Shown: positions 47,601 to 62,600, counted from the stretch's first letter. The stretch: 64,000 bases of DNA from Lepidostoma basale (GCA_022606425.2 JAHDVF020000450.1:271501-335500); one strand, 5' to 3'. Translations and numbers: made by a program. The notes: generated by a model from the letters alone, not told the origin.

Positions 47601-50600
47601 GGAATAGCCTCCATGTTAGTATTAAGTATGAGTATAGTGACGTTAAATTTAAGAAACTTCTAAAGACTGCACTGTTCGATCAGTCATTTCCTAGTGCGCC
47701 CTTGGAGTAATTGATTTTACAAAACGGCACACTTAAAATATAAGTCATCAAAATAATAATAATAGTGTGGCGGTTTATTCTCTCTGCTTACCTTTCTGTG
47801 GGAACGGTGTGATGGTTTTTATTTGTTGAATAAAACATGATAAAAACTTGGCACGAAAAATCTGTTGGCTCAATTGATAAACGTGCTTGACCTTGTATGG
47901 ACGTAGAAAATGCTTGTAAGGTATGTCATGATAGAAATATCTGAAAGTCTCTCCACTCTGCATACCACTTGTCAGATATGACACAATGGTTAGTGAACTA
48001 TTAGGCGAGTCTTAAATAACTTCAGATTTTTTATCGTAATTTTATTTTGCTTTAAAAATAATTATCAATCTATTGCGTATTCATCACTGTTAAATATAAC
48101 CTTCTCCCATATTATTGTCAACTTATCGATCACCTCCTTGTCATTAATGAAAGTTTTTCCATTCAAAACATGCAAGGAATAGAAAATGTGATAGTCAGTA
48201 GGAGCAAGATCTGGGGAGTATGGTGGTTGTGGAAAAAATGACTAGTTGAACTTCAGAAATTTTTCTTGAGTCGCTTTTGCCGTGTGTGGTCTGGCATTAT
48301 GTGTAGCAGCTCGAGAAGCACTCCAGCATAGAAGATAGAACCTACCTTAAATAATTTTATCTTTAATATTTTCAACTCTTATGTATGGAAGAGAAGCATG
48401 GAACTGGCAGAAGAAGGATGAGAGCAGAATAAATGTGATAGAGATGAGATCCCTAAGACGTATGTGTGGTAGAACGATGTACGACAGAATCTCAAATGCT
48501 GATATTAGGAAGGAATGTAGAGCAAATAAGGTATGAACAAAATTATGAAAGGATCGCTGCGTTGGTTCGGACATATGGAGCGCATGGGTGAAGAAAGAAT
48601 GGTTAAAAAAGTCTACGTTAACGATGTAAGTGGAGTAAGGAGTCGAGGTAGACCGAGGAAAACATGGCATGACCAAATTAATCAAATCGAATCAACGTGC
48701 GTGTATGACTCGCTGTATGAATGTGGAGGAAGCTAGAGAGGTATGTCAGGATAGAGTAGTGTGGCGGTCCATTCTCTCTGCCTACCCCTGCGGAGAGACG
48801 GTTTGTTGTTGTTGTTGTTGTATTTGAGTTGTGTAGCCGTGCATTCCCTGCCATATATTAGCCATTGTTTTTATTATTTTAATTCATATTATGTGTATAT
48901 CTAGGTGCTGGTTCGGACGCTAGACAAGCTGCCCATCATGTCGCACATCTCTCACCAGTTTATGCGCAAGACCTTCTTCACGCTGGCCTTCTGCGAATGC
49001 TGTCGCCGCTTGCTCTTCACCGGCTTCTACTGCAGCCAGTGCAATTACAAGTTCCACCAGCGCTGCGCCGACAAGGTGCCCAGCATGTGTCATCAGGTGA
49101 GAGCCCTCATCCTTACCACTTATAAAAGGTGTTACAAAAAATTCTCACATTTCACAATATCTAAAAGATCTTTACTAGATCAAATTGCACGCTTAACCTC
49201 TCCGCTAGTGAGTTTTTTTCTACTAAACTGTATCTAGGGAGTGAGTTTTTTTTACTATTAAAATTTGAACTTTTTTTAATGTAATAACATATATTAACCA
49301 AAAATAAACTCTTGTAATGAATAAAAATGTAACTTTGATCATTCTACGAGTTAAAACACAATAAAATTTAGGCGGTTTTTGGTGATCGCCAACCATCGGT
49401 TTTGCCAAACAAATGAGTTTATTTTTAAGAATAACAGAAGTCTCTTACCATCTCCGTTTAGGAGTGGACGGAGTACACTCTTCATCATCTCCAGATGAAT
49501 CACTTTCATCTGAGGAGCTATCCGACAAAATAGATAGTTCTTCAACATCTCAAAATGTGTCTTCACTAATGAAATCTCTCGACATAATGGCAATTTCATA
49601 AAAATATTATAACAATAAATAAATTATGGAATTTGCAATAATTTTTTTTTTATAATATTACAAAACTGAAATAAAAGAAAGAGAGATACTTCCTAAACAC
49701 GAGTGTAAAAAATACACTAGAAACTTTGCAGACACGCGACTCTAACCAAAAAATAACGGAAAATAATTTTATAATGCACTGAATACATAAATAAAATAAA
49801 ATGAATAGTAGAAATCCTAAATATAAAAGAATAAAGTGTATTTACAGTGAATTATATACTAAAAACAAATATTAAAAAATGCTTGCGCGAAGATGTCAAT
49901 ACAACTCGCGGCAAATGGTTGTCACTCTATGAGATGACGTCACAGATATTTTGTAGTTCAAATTTTCAGTTGGGTAATGAAGAGAACCTGAAGAGAGATG
50001 TCAATAGAAATCATATATTTTATTTAAATTAGACAGCGCATGTACTATAGGCGCGGACGCGCCGGTGAGTCCATACTCCTTTGAGACTTTTTTCGACTGG
50101 ATGCGCCCGTGCGTCCATACTCCCGGACAAGTTAATAGAACACTGGCTTAACTCAAAAAAGCAAGTTTTGCTCAATCTGACATGAGTCGGTGTTTTAACA
50201 AAAACAGTCGAAAAACACGTACGAATGAAAAAGACCGATATAGTGTAATGGAGGTCAATTGGCAAAATTTTGACTTAATTTTAACGCGAAACGATGCATA
50301 GCGTTAACACAAGCCTCTGTCTAATGTTAACTCAATTATGACTTAAACCATAATCGGTCAGTTTACTATTAAGCGTGTGAAATCTCCTGAAAATTTTCAG
50401 TATAAACTGTGCTGGACTGTATTGTACTGTATTGCTGATAGACCTAATTTAAGGCAATCTATGCTTCGATCAGCAAACTCCTCGGCAATAAGCAGATTAG
50501 TTGAGCCAAAAAAAAAACACCTCCGAACAAATTTTGGAGATAGGGCTTTCGCGGTGTCAAGTTCGTCCGCCTGGAATATGGTTCCTACACGCCTCAGATG

Positions 50601-53600
50601 CATTGATTATCTGACTGATTTTAAATGTTACTTTAAAACCCACCTTACTAACTAAAATATCATAAAATACAAACAGCTATTGTCTGGTTGTTGGTGTCAG
50701 ACGCAGTTCCCATGAGTAAATAAAATAAAAAAACTTGTCAAACTGCCCTTAAGGTGAGTTATTCAGGAAAATTATTATGATTTCTACTCTGCCGAGATAT
50801 TCGGATGGTATCCGATATCCATAGGCCATGTTTAGGTCCCTATCAGGCCAATTTATCCTTTGGTTGCCGGCAGTTTGGGATACTTTTAATTTATAAATTG
50901 TCTTTTAATTCTAAATATGATTATTTTATTAAAGATATATCCAAATCATAAATAATATGTACCACTGACTCACTCCCTCACACTCTGTCTCAAATTAATA
51001 TGATTTTTTTTATAAATCATGACTTCCATCTGTCGGATTTGGCATTTCTCGTTGGTGTAGTAAATAGAGATATATCGGCTTTTGGCAACCAAAGAGTTAA
51101 GAGGGGTTACACTGTAATGTATGAATAATAAGAAGGGCAGAATGGGGAATGTTGTTAAACATAAAGTGATCGCTCAACCCAACCAATGACAGGTCCTGTA
51201 AGCGCCTCGGCCACCATATTCTGTTCCCAGAAAACAATTTACATCTTCGTCTCTATTGAGATACAATTAATCCTTATAAAAAAATAATTTATCCGCAATG
51301 GGTAAAATCCAGTATTTGTCTACAAGAATTTGTATACATTGAAGATGTTATGTAAAATAACTGGTCCAAGTTAAAGGCATAAAAATTGGAGAGACATCTC
51401 CAGGCGTAAAATCTAGTACTGTATGATTTGCAGAGCCTTTCACAGTGCATTAATAAAGACTCAACCCAACCAATGACACAGGTCATAAGTCCTGTAAGCG
51501 CCTCGACCACCATATTCTGTTCCCAGAAAACAATTTACATCTTCGTCTCTATTGAGATACAATTGATCCTTATAAAAAAAAACTGTAATGTATGTTTGAA
51601 ATAATGGGTCTGGGAAAAAGTCGGTGGCGAATGAATTTCCGCACAGTAGATTTCGATAAAGTACCTTCACCATACACAACACAATTTTTTTCACAAGCGT
51701 GTGTGCGTCATAATATTATTTTAAAAAAATGACATAATTTTTTTTAGCGTTACTTTTCTCCATTGTCAAACGCAAACAACTTTCAAACCACTGCACCAAT
51801 TACAATGTTTATACACTCAAAGTAACATTCAAAGTGTCACCTTTGCAACGAGCTTTTAGCGGTGTCACTGTGATCTGTGTTTCTTGAGTTATTTGCAATG
51901 GACGCCGTCTATCGTGAAAATCGCCACAAACTGTTTCCCAGAAACATTTTATTTGAATTAAGTATTGATTTTTATGATTTACATTCATGCATGACATTAT
52001 TAAAATGACAATCGTATAATGTTTTCTTCTGTTCTTTTCCTTTTTTTTATTTTTAGATTAATTTTAGCGAGATTAAGTTAGCATTCGGTCTCAAAATGTT
52101 GAAATTTTACCTTCACCGAGAAGGCAAAGGACTCGATAGAGATGCGGGTGTAATGTACGGATGATGTTTTGGTGCAGGTGAGAATGCAGGACACGTTCTA
52201 CGCCGCTCTGCTGGCCCAGAATCCGGAGACGCAGGCCGGCATCCTGCACTTCCCGCCCAACTTCGACTACCAGCAGATGACGCAGCAGAACAGCAAGTCA
52301 GTATTCACCAGCTTTACTTTCTTTTATTTCTTCTTCAGTCTGTTGTGACCGTCCACTCCTGGATGTGGACCTCCTCTCGTATTTTTCACTCCCTTCTATC
52401 CTGAGCGATCCGTATCCATGCACTTCCCACGCTGTGTGGGTGTCCATCTCCACGCTTTAAGGGGTTAGGGGCAGTCAGCGGTATAATAAAAAACAAGTAT
52501 TTTAAATAAATAAAAATTGACAGTAATTTAATTTATACTAAGTAACTAACCATCACGCCGTCTCCCCGAAGGGGTAGGCAGAAAGGATGGACTGCCACAC
52601 TTTTCTTTCCTGACATATTTCTCTCGCTTCCTCAACATTCATACATTCATACATACATTGTGTCATGCACACGCATCGATTTCTCTGACTCCTCAAATGG
52701 CCGACAGTCAATATTTGATTTATTTGATCGTGCCACGTTTTCCTCGGTCTTCCTCTATTTCTGGTTCCATTTACATCATTAACATATATATTTTTTTACC
52801 ATTCTTTCTTTCCATATGTCCAAACCATCTTAATGATCCTTTCATTATTTTGTTCATGACACCATCATTCGCACCGCATTCACTTCTTATATTTTCATTC
52901 GACACTCTATCATACCCAGAGTATCCACACATTCGTCTAAGAGATCTCATTTCTACTGCATTTATTCTACTTAGTCTTTCTATTTAGTCTTTCATTGTTT
53001 AGTTTTTATTATATGTTTACACCTGAAGATGGAGGTGTCCTCCGAAACATGTCGTGTTTTTTAATATATTTATAATAAATAGTGGATTAAACGAAGTTAT
53101 TTTCAATTTCCTAAGTTTATTACTATGGAATTCCTAATTGTTAATGCCTTAGCATTAAATAAGTTAATTTAATTTATTTTATGAAACCAACAAAATCAAA
53201 TTATTATATTATGTTTTAACTTTATTTGACACCAATTTGAAATAAAACGTATATATATATATGAAGTTATCGCCATATTTGTTTGAGCACTGTCCCAAAA
53301 GTGGTGCTTTACGGTGACCATTATAACTTCTTACAGGTTCATCTTAAATCATTCGAATAATAATAAAGTATTATTTTAATAGTTTATCTAGTGCCTAGGT
53401 TCTCAAAGTGAGCGATAACGCCCCCTTGTGGGCGTTTGAGACTTTCAGGGGGGCAGTAAAAGACCCAGAAAAAATAGAGAGCGTGGGCAGATAAAAAAAT
53501 ATAATCTGGAAACACAAAAAAAAAAAACACACTACTCATTTTTTCCTTTTCTTCGTTCGGTATTCTACCATATGTCGTTTTCAGATGCATAAAAGATTTA

Positions 53601-56600
53601 ATAATATTTTAAAATTCAACTAATACAAACAAATCATCACGCCGTTTCCCCGCAGGCGAAGGCACAGAGAATGGACCGCCACACTACTCTATCTTGACAC
53701 ACCTCTCTAGATTCCTCCACATTCATACAACGAGTCATACACGCACGTCGATTCCTCCGACTTCTAACATAACCAACCTTTAAAATTTGATTAATTCAAC
53801 TACGTGTTTCTAATATTTTGAATAACTTTTATGGGAGCGAGGCGTTGAACGTTTATTTTTCTTGTAAAAAAAAAAATTGCTAAAATTTAATGGCTTGGGT
53901 TAAAATATATTAAAAGTAATTAGCACATCAGATGCTCTACATTTACATTTGTTAAGAGCTTCAGCACAAACATATGTATGAATAAATGCTAACCACACCC
54001 CTACTCCAACCTATTGATAACACCTTATTAGTCTTTGAAAAAAAAATGTTAATTGTACCCGCGACAACACACGAAGCGACCATTGCCAGAATTGTTGATT
54101 CAGCCCTGTAAATGTACATCAAATTGCCTAACAAAGGCTTGTTCTTCCAAAAAATTACAATTAAATTGTATTTCGTTGTGCAAACGTATTGATAATGACT
54201 GCCAAAATAAAAAAGGATTGATTATTATCTATTTTTTTAAGACTTATGTTAAAATTAGCTTTTTAGTATTAAATATATTTTTTTTATCAATCTTAATTAT
54301 TTAGAAATTTGTTTTTTTTCAATTTCAATTGACTAGGTATAAGTATTTTTTATCATAAGAAATAATTGGATATTTTCACTAAAACAATCATTAAAACAGT
54401 TCCAAAGCATTTTATTTAGTCCATTTACTTGATATCTTAAGGGATGGGGTATAAAAAATAAATGGACCAACCAACCTCCTGGCAACATTCAGAATCATAA
54501 TCTGCAAGTTTTTCTGAGTTCAAAGCTATGTACAGAATGCGGTCCTCATATTTTGCATACTCAACTCCCTTTGGCGCCTCCACTATTTGTGCATCTCCCA
54601 TTGCATACCTTTTCCGATTGGTGTGTGATAGAATTTGGATTCTGTTTCCAGACACCCGCGCTCCCTCAACCAGCAGGACAGATCCAACTCGGCCCCCAAC
54701 GTCTGTATCAATATGGTGAAGCCCGTCACCCTGGCTGAGCACCAGCATGCCGCCAAGAGGATGAACTTGCAGGTCAATTATTTTATCACATGTAATTCGA
54801 CAACTATTTAGTGTGGTGGACATTACAGTGGTGTTATTGCGAACCCTTAAAATGGAGAATCAAAAAGTCCATATTCGTCATGTGATGCTTTGCGAATTCA
54901 AACATGGCACTAGTTCTTTATCTTTATAGAAAGATCACGATCTTAAAATGGGGGTGCTCTCACACAAATCAGATTTTCGCAGAGAACATTATAGTCCAAG
55001 CTTAATTAAGACGAGGGACGCACAGCTTTCAGTTTTTGCCCGCGCTGTACAAGCGGGTATCCCGCAGAACATCAGACTCTCCAAGGAAGGTCTAGGTACT
55101 GCGGTACTTCGGTCAACATTGTCAAACATCTCGGCTGACAAGAGCGGCCTTGACGTCACATTATTATCTCTGCAGTGTATACGGCTTATGTCTGATAACC
55201 GATCGGGCAGTCAGAAATTGGTTTGTGAAATTTCTTTCCGGAGATGAGTCTTTAAAAGAGTCTCTACCTATCCCTCCGGGGAAACATTGTGAAGTTAGAT
55301 AGTACAAGGTGTCTCAATGTTTGAATTCTTATGTAGAGATGTTTAATGACTTCTTGGTGCCTGAATTGCAAAACTTTCCTGTCTATAACCAAAGAATATG
55401 GTTCCAGCAGGACGGAGCAACACCACACACGTCCAATACGTCTCTGCCACGAGTTTGTGAAATTTTCCCTGGCAAATTGACCTCCAGGAAAGGTGACATA
55501 AATTGGCCTACATACAGTCCTGATTGTAACCCCTATGGACTTTTTCTTGTGGGGCTGTCTCAAATCTTAAGTTTACGCCAATAAACCAATATCCCTGGCG
55601 CATTTGAATGAAAATATTCATCATGAAATGGCAGCCATCACGTAGTCTACCTGCCGAGCCGTCATAAGAAATTTTACTTTTCGACTAAATGAGTGCCACG
55701 AACGTGAGGGTTTACATTTGGACGATATTATTTTTAAGAAATAAATACAAAAATTGTGTAATTTAATAATTAATAAACTTTCTTTTAAGACACCTTCTAT
55801 ATATCAATAAAAATCTAAAAAAAAAAATATTCTTGGAATAGCAGTATGACAGCAGTCGTGTGACTACGTCGCGTGGGACCACGTCGCAAGCGCCCCCGCT
55901 GTCCCCGCCCGGTGCCCCCCGCGCGGCGCACTCCACGCAGGCTTCCCCCACCGGCTCGCTGCGTCCACGGCGCCCCCGGGCACGCAGCGCAGACGAGTCC
56001 AACAAGAACCTGCTGTCCCCCCGAGAGAGTCTGGACGACTGGGTCATACACGCTGAGGAGATCCTCATCGGACCAAGGATAGGTTTGTTTAACCAATGTT
56101 TTCCACTTATTTCGCAAGTTTGTATGTAAATTAGAATAGACATCCATGGAAAATTCTGCACTTTCAGCTGGCCCAATGGAATGTCAGAGGAAACGCTTCA
56201 AGAAATACAAAAGTGATCCTCCAAAGGACTAACATCGATGGAAAATAACAACACTTTTCTTTTTTTTGCATATTTTTAAAGTTTAGACTAACTAACTAAC
56301 TAACCATCACGCCGTCTCTTCGAAAGGGTAGGCAGAAAGAATGGACTGTCACACTTTTACTGATGCGGCACTCCATCCTTCTCTTTTCGCCCCCTGCGAG
56401 AGACGCGGTGTGATGGGTTGCGAACTACATCGCCACCAATAGGCATCTCCCGCGCACACTTCGATCGCCCAACACCCACAAAATAAATCTAAAACAAATA
56501 ATATAAAATACAATGATATAAAATACAATAACAAAATAAAAATAATTTAACACAAAATGTTCTTTTTAGATGGTGCACATATTGACTATTTAATTTATGT

Positions 56601-59600
56601 TCCATGTATCCACCTTTCAAAATATGACCCTAAGAGGATTATCTAAAATTCTGAATATTTTCGAAGTTACAGCTATTTTCTTGACGCACCGACTAATCAG
56701 TCCGGCAGGAGGAATTAACGATAGACAGCAGGCAAACTCTGATAACCTGGGAAGAGTCCACATTAGGAAAACTCTTTTATATCCAATAAATCATTAGAAA
56801 TCCACTTCATGGAAGGTCGAAGATTGTATGAGGCTGGGATCGCTGGTTGAGAAAATATATGTATAACACTCCATTAAATGACTTAGATCTCGCAGAATTC
56901 GACTCCAAACTTTGAATGCGTTTTTCCAAAACTGTATTTTTTCGATACGGTTGACATGTTATCTCATGTTCTAATGTACCAATTTACTTGAAATTTTGCA
57001 CAGAGCTTTTTTATCTATCTGAGTATCGCATGACGTAGGTTTTTTAATATTTAAAAAAACTAGGGCAAAAATGTTTTTTTTTCAAGTCGTCGCCATTTTG
57101 CGAATTTTCTTTTTTTTTTAAATTTCCCAACGTCATGCGATAACTACATCCTTCTTCTTCAAGAATTTTAAATTTTTTTTTTTTCTCAGATCACTAAAAG
57201 GACTGCAATCGTGTCAACCGGGACGTACTATAATTTAGATTACTTTATATCGTTCTCCCGATGATGAAGGTGTAAAGCCTTCAAAACATAATGAAAACAA
57301 AAAAAAATTGTACAAAATTTCTTTATTATTATGTATTTAGTATGCTTCCACTTGTGTTTATGTTCAACCGGTTTGGGCAGCTTGCTGCCATCTTCTGGTA
57401 ACCAGCTTGACCAGAAGATGGCAGCAAGCTGCCGAAACCGGTTGAACATAAATACAAGTGGAAGCACACTAAATATATCGAGAAAATCAACACACGTTTT
57501 TTTTACATTCCATTTTGCATGAAAATAATTTTGTATCAATGTTTTTTTGTTTTCATAATTTAAAATGAACTTCTACCAAGAAATTTCAATTAAAAACATT
57601 CATTATCCTTCAAAACATGTCAAGAAAAGTAAACTCAAAGGTGGAGAAAACAGTGTTTTTTTATTGAATTCCAGTGTTAATGCCTTAAGTTTATCTAGAA
57701 TTATAAAAAATATGTGAAATCGATTAATAAGTTATTAATATTTATATATAATTGTGTAAAATGAATGTCCGCAGGCTCTGGGAGTTTTGGAACGGTGTAC
57801 AAGGCTCACTGGCACGGCCCCGTGGCAGTGAAGACCCTGAACGTCAAGACCCCCTCCGCTGCCCAGCTGCAGGCTTTCAAGAATGAGGTTAGTTATCCAT
57901 CCTATTGTTGATCTATCATAAGAATACCCCGGCATCAGATTTATCAAATCGGCCAAGAATTGACCCGAAGCTGAAAATATCATTATCGCCATAAAAAAAA
58001 AAAATCCATTTTAATATAGGGACTGAATAAGTTAATATATTTTGGCACATGATAAGACGGTCAGATAGATACTGAATACAGCTCCGCTAGCCAAGAGGGC
58101 TGTGAGAGGATGAGGGATCGTAGCGGGGGGAGAGGAATGCGCAGTAGGAACCAAATTTCGTCTTCTCACAGGGTGTTCTTATGATGGATCAACAATAGTA
58201 ACATGTTCACATTTTCAAAGTCAACCATTCAAACATTAGTCCATAATAGTAAACACAATTGTTTAGTGGTTTTCCAAGTAAAACCACTAAACAATCGTGT
58301 TTCTTCTTCTTCTTTTTGTCCTGTCACACCTCCGTGGTGCATAGGGCCTCAAGGAACCTTCTCCACCCGACTCTATCGCATGCCATCCCAAGTGAGGTCT
58401 GCCGCCTTAACCTCGTCCTGCAGGGTTCTTCTCCAGGTGGATCTAGGTCTGCCTCGCTTTCTCTTTCCCCCCATAGGGGATCAGTCTAGTGCACCCTGAG
58501 CGATGCGGGCTGGGTTCTCTAATTGGCTTTTCGCCTGCCATGGTCCAGAGAACGGCATTTGACACTGTTTGGGGCCAATAGATTTTGAATATTGAGCGAA
58601 GGCACCTATTTATAAACACCTGGAGTTTACCAAATCGTGTTTACTATTATAAATTAAATTGACCGATTGTTGTATTATGCATAAAGTGATCGCTTAACCC
58701 AACCAATGACAGGTCATAAGTCCTGTAAACGCCTCGACCACCATATTCTTCCATAAAAAAATAACAATTTACATCTTCGTCTCTATTGAGATAAAATTAA
58801 TCCTTAAAAAAACTAACACGCAATGGATTAATTTCAGTGTTTGTCTACAAGTATTTGTCTTCTTCCTCTCCGGCGCTACAACCCTTAGTGGGTCTTGGCC
58901 TCCTCCAAGAAATGTCTCCATTCCGTCCTGTCTCTGGCCGCCATCTCCCAGTCTTGCTGCTCCAGGACCCGACAATCTGCCACAGCACCATCCAGCCATC
59001 GCAGTATCGGCCTACCGATGCTTCTTCGACCTGCTGGATTGTCATACAACACTCTTTTGGGGGGCTCCAGATCTCCCATGAGTGTGGGATCGAGAAGAGC
59101 TGATCCCAAAAGTCAACACAAACAATGAGTTGGGATAGCGCCAGAAAGAAGAAGTTCCAGACTATTCAACCAGTTGTCACCCTTCCCAGAGTATATTCTG
59201 AATTGTTAATTTGTTTTATTTGTTCAGGTTGCTGTTCTGCGCAAGACCCGCCACTGTAACATCCTGCTGTTCATGGGGTGCGTGTCGAAGCCGTCGCTGG
59301 CCATCGTGACGCAGTGGTGCGAGGGCAGCAGCCTGTACAAGCACCTGCACGTCTTCGAGACCAAGTTCCAGTTGCTCATGCTGATCGAGATCGCCCGCCA
59401 GACCGCTCAAGGCATGGATTACTTGCACGCGAAGAACATCATACACAGGTGATTGTCGCACTGTCTTTGGTCTGATGCAGAATTCACATGACAATAAAAT
59501 GGTTTGATATCAATAAAGGTGTCAAACAAGGTCGCGTAATGTCCCCGTGGTTATTTAATCTATATATGGACATGTGTATAAAAGAGCTGAAAAGGTTGGA

Positions 59601-62600
59601 TGTAGGTGCCAAAATGAGCGGAGTGTCAGTAAGCTGTCTCTTGTATGCGGATGACGCTGTCCTACTTGCAGACAACGAGCATGAACTACAAGTCCTGGTG
59701 AATTGTATGTATGAGGTATGCATGCGAAATGATCTGATGATTTATGTGAATAAGTCCAAGGTAATGATTTTTGAAAAAGAAGAAATCATGACAGTCTGCA
59801 ACATTAGTGTGATGGTCATGCGAATGATGGTGTTATGATCAAAATAATGAAAGGATCATTAAGATTGTTTGGACACATGGAAAGAATGGTAAAAAAAGTG
59901 TATTTTAACAATGTAAATAAAACTAGAAATAGAAGAAGACCGAGGAAAATATTTTATGTATAGATTTAAAATGCGCCTAAAATGGGATTTGATTGAAATT
60001 AATTTAGGAAGATAAAACTCTTTTAATCCGGAAAAATTCATTATCGTGACCCTCTACTAATATTATAACACAAAAAAGTCGGACGGGCTTATTAAAATAT
60101 AAAGGAGTCTGGCGGTGTCCATTCTTTGGACACAACGGTACCAGTCCAGTCTTATCTGGTCTCGTCTACTCCATCTTATAACATCCTCAGCCTTACATAT
60201 CTCCCTTACTCTTTTGTTCCTCGTGCGATCTTTATGTATTTGTACCTGCTTTCATCCTCAGTGTCTTCATCTCGGAGGTTCTTACTATGTCTGCTTAGCT
60301 TCAGTGCCATTGTTATTTCTTCATAGATTAACGATTATTGATTTATGTATATTTTGCAGAGATTTGAAGTCCAACAACATTTTCTTGCACGATGACCTGT
60401 CGGTTAAGATTGGAGACTTCGGTCTGGCTACAGCCAAGGTTCGGTGGTCAGGTGAGTCAATTAATATTTGATTTATATTTCACTCCAAATAGGGTCAAAG
60501 CACCAATGAATGACCGTTTAAGGTTCAGCTTGTACTGAAATCCACATTAAAGGCATTAATTTCATTATTTCAGTGTACAAAATAAAAGAAAACAATAAAA
60601 AACACATTGACTTCTCTAAATTCTCTAAATTTTTTATTGAAATATGAGTATTACTATTAAAATTAATATTTCTCTGAAAAAATAGCACAATCACCAGTAA
60701 TTGACCACTTCAGGTTATATTGATACAATACATAGATTTTGTTACATTTTCACATTATGAAACACCCTAACATATAAAAATATGTAAATATACAAAGAAT
60801 TGCATAAGAAATAACATTAAAAAAAACACCAACCTAATAGGCTTTTGCAAAAAACCTAATAACGCATATCAATTTTATGTAAAGCCGAAGAAGCTGAACG
60901 AAAGAAGTTTTATTCTTCTTTTTGTCCTGTCACACCTCCGTGGTGCATAGGGCCTTAAGGAACCTTCTTCGCCTAACTCTATCGCATGCCTGATGCCTAA
61001 CATCATCCCACGTGAGGCCTGCTGCTTTAATCTTGTCCTGTAGGGCTCTTCTCCAGGTGGCTCTAGGTCTGCCTCGCTTCCTCTTTTCCCCCATAGGGGA
61101 CCAGTCTAGTGCACCCTGAGCGATGCAGGCTGGGTTCCGTCTCAGAGTGTGACCGATCCACTGCCATTTGCACCTAGCAACTTGTTTTCTAATTGTCTAG
61201 CAACTTTCTAATCGATCGCGAATATCAATCAGATGCAGCGTTCACATTTAGATTTAAAACACGTCTTAATGCGCCTTTGAGGTGTATACATCGTAAAATG
61301 GCGCTTTAAAAGTTAGCATATTATTATTATTATTATGTTTACAATATTTATTTATTTTGAATGTATGGAACAATGCTCTAATTATTACATTTTATACACA
61401 AATAGTTCGAATTCACTGTTCACCTTCTTCATATATTCGTCATCACTACTTTCAAACTCGTTGTCAACGTGTTTTTTTGTAATTCTAGGCATTTAGCGGG
61501 GTTATAATTTTTAGAATCATAGTATGTATGAGTAATGATAATTATCAAGTTGTTTGCACGCGCACGGGTCGAGTGTAACTGATGCCGGCGGCCGGGCATC
61601 CGAGTGACACGTACCGAGCCAGCCCCTAAAACAAACCTTTTGTATCATCCTCAGGTAGAAAGTTACACATTCCAATGTTAATAAAAACACTGAATCCTCC
61701 TCCCAGTATACCGCTACACTAAATACGAGCGAGAAAAATATATGTTTGCTTGTTTTTTGACACTAAACTGATGAAGAAGCAAAATATCAAATGGCATTCG
61801 ACATAGGAATCACTGGAAGAAAATCGATGTCGAATGTCATTCGACAAGGACCGGAAAGGGTTAATTAATATTGTTATTTAAATGTTTATTTCATATGTAA
61901 ACCTGTTCGTGTCACCGCAGGAAGCCAGCAGTCGCACCAGCCAACGGGCTCCATCCTGTGGATGGCCCCCGAGGTGATCCGCATGCAGGAGTCCACGCCA
62001 TACACCTTCCAGTCTGATGTCTACGCCTTCGGAGTGGTGCTGTACGAGCTGCTAGCCGGGCAGCTGCCTTATGCCAACATCAACAACAAAGATCAGGTTG
62101 AAATATGCTCTTAATAAAACTAATTAACTAAACTAACCATCACACCGTCTCATCCAAGGGGTAAGCGAAAAGAATGGACCACCACACTCTTTTCTGACAT
62201 ACTTCTCTCGCTTCCATTCATACATCGTGCCATGCACGCATGAAGCAACCTTTCATCGTGGAATAGACCATAATGTTACTTAATTCACAAGAGAAATGTC
62301 GTTGGATAGAGCCAAGGATATACTCCGTACTCTCTCAGGTAGAGGATTCTCAAGAACCCTGAGACTCATGGGGACTTCATATCACGGCACTTCCCTCGAG
62401 TGAATATGTGTCATGCTATGCTTTATAATAATAATATGTAATAAATTGGATAATTTATAGAGCGCCATTTTATGAATTACTCATCTCAAGGGCGCTGTAG
62501 AAGATGCTCCGTTTTATCAACTAGATTATAATAATAATAATAATGATAACAATAATAATAAACATATTTAGTATGAGGGCTGCACCTGACGAAGATGATC

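Noticed and set aside
54948..55247. 99-codon frame in Raf intron 4 as a gene or exon
   Set aside because: No recognisable domain. Exons 4 and 5 of Raf join in phase without it. Left as unassigned.
55763..56176. Minus-strand frames of 110-137 codons
   Set aside because: Antisense of Raf exon 5, open only because the exon is GC-rich.
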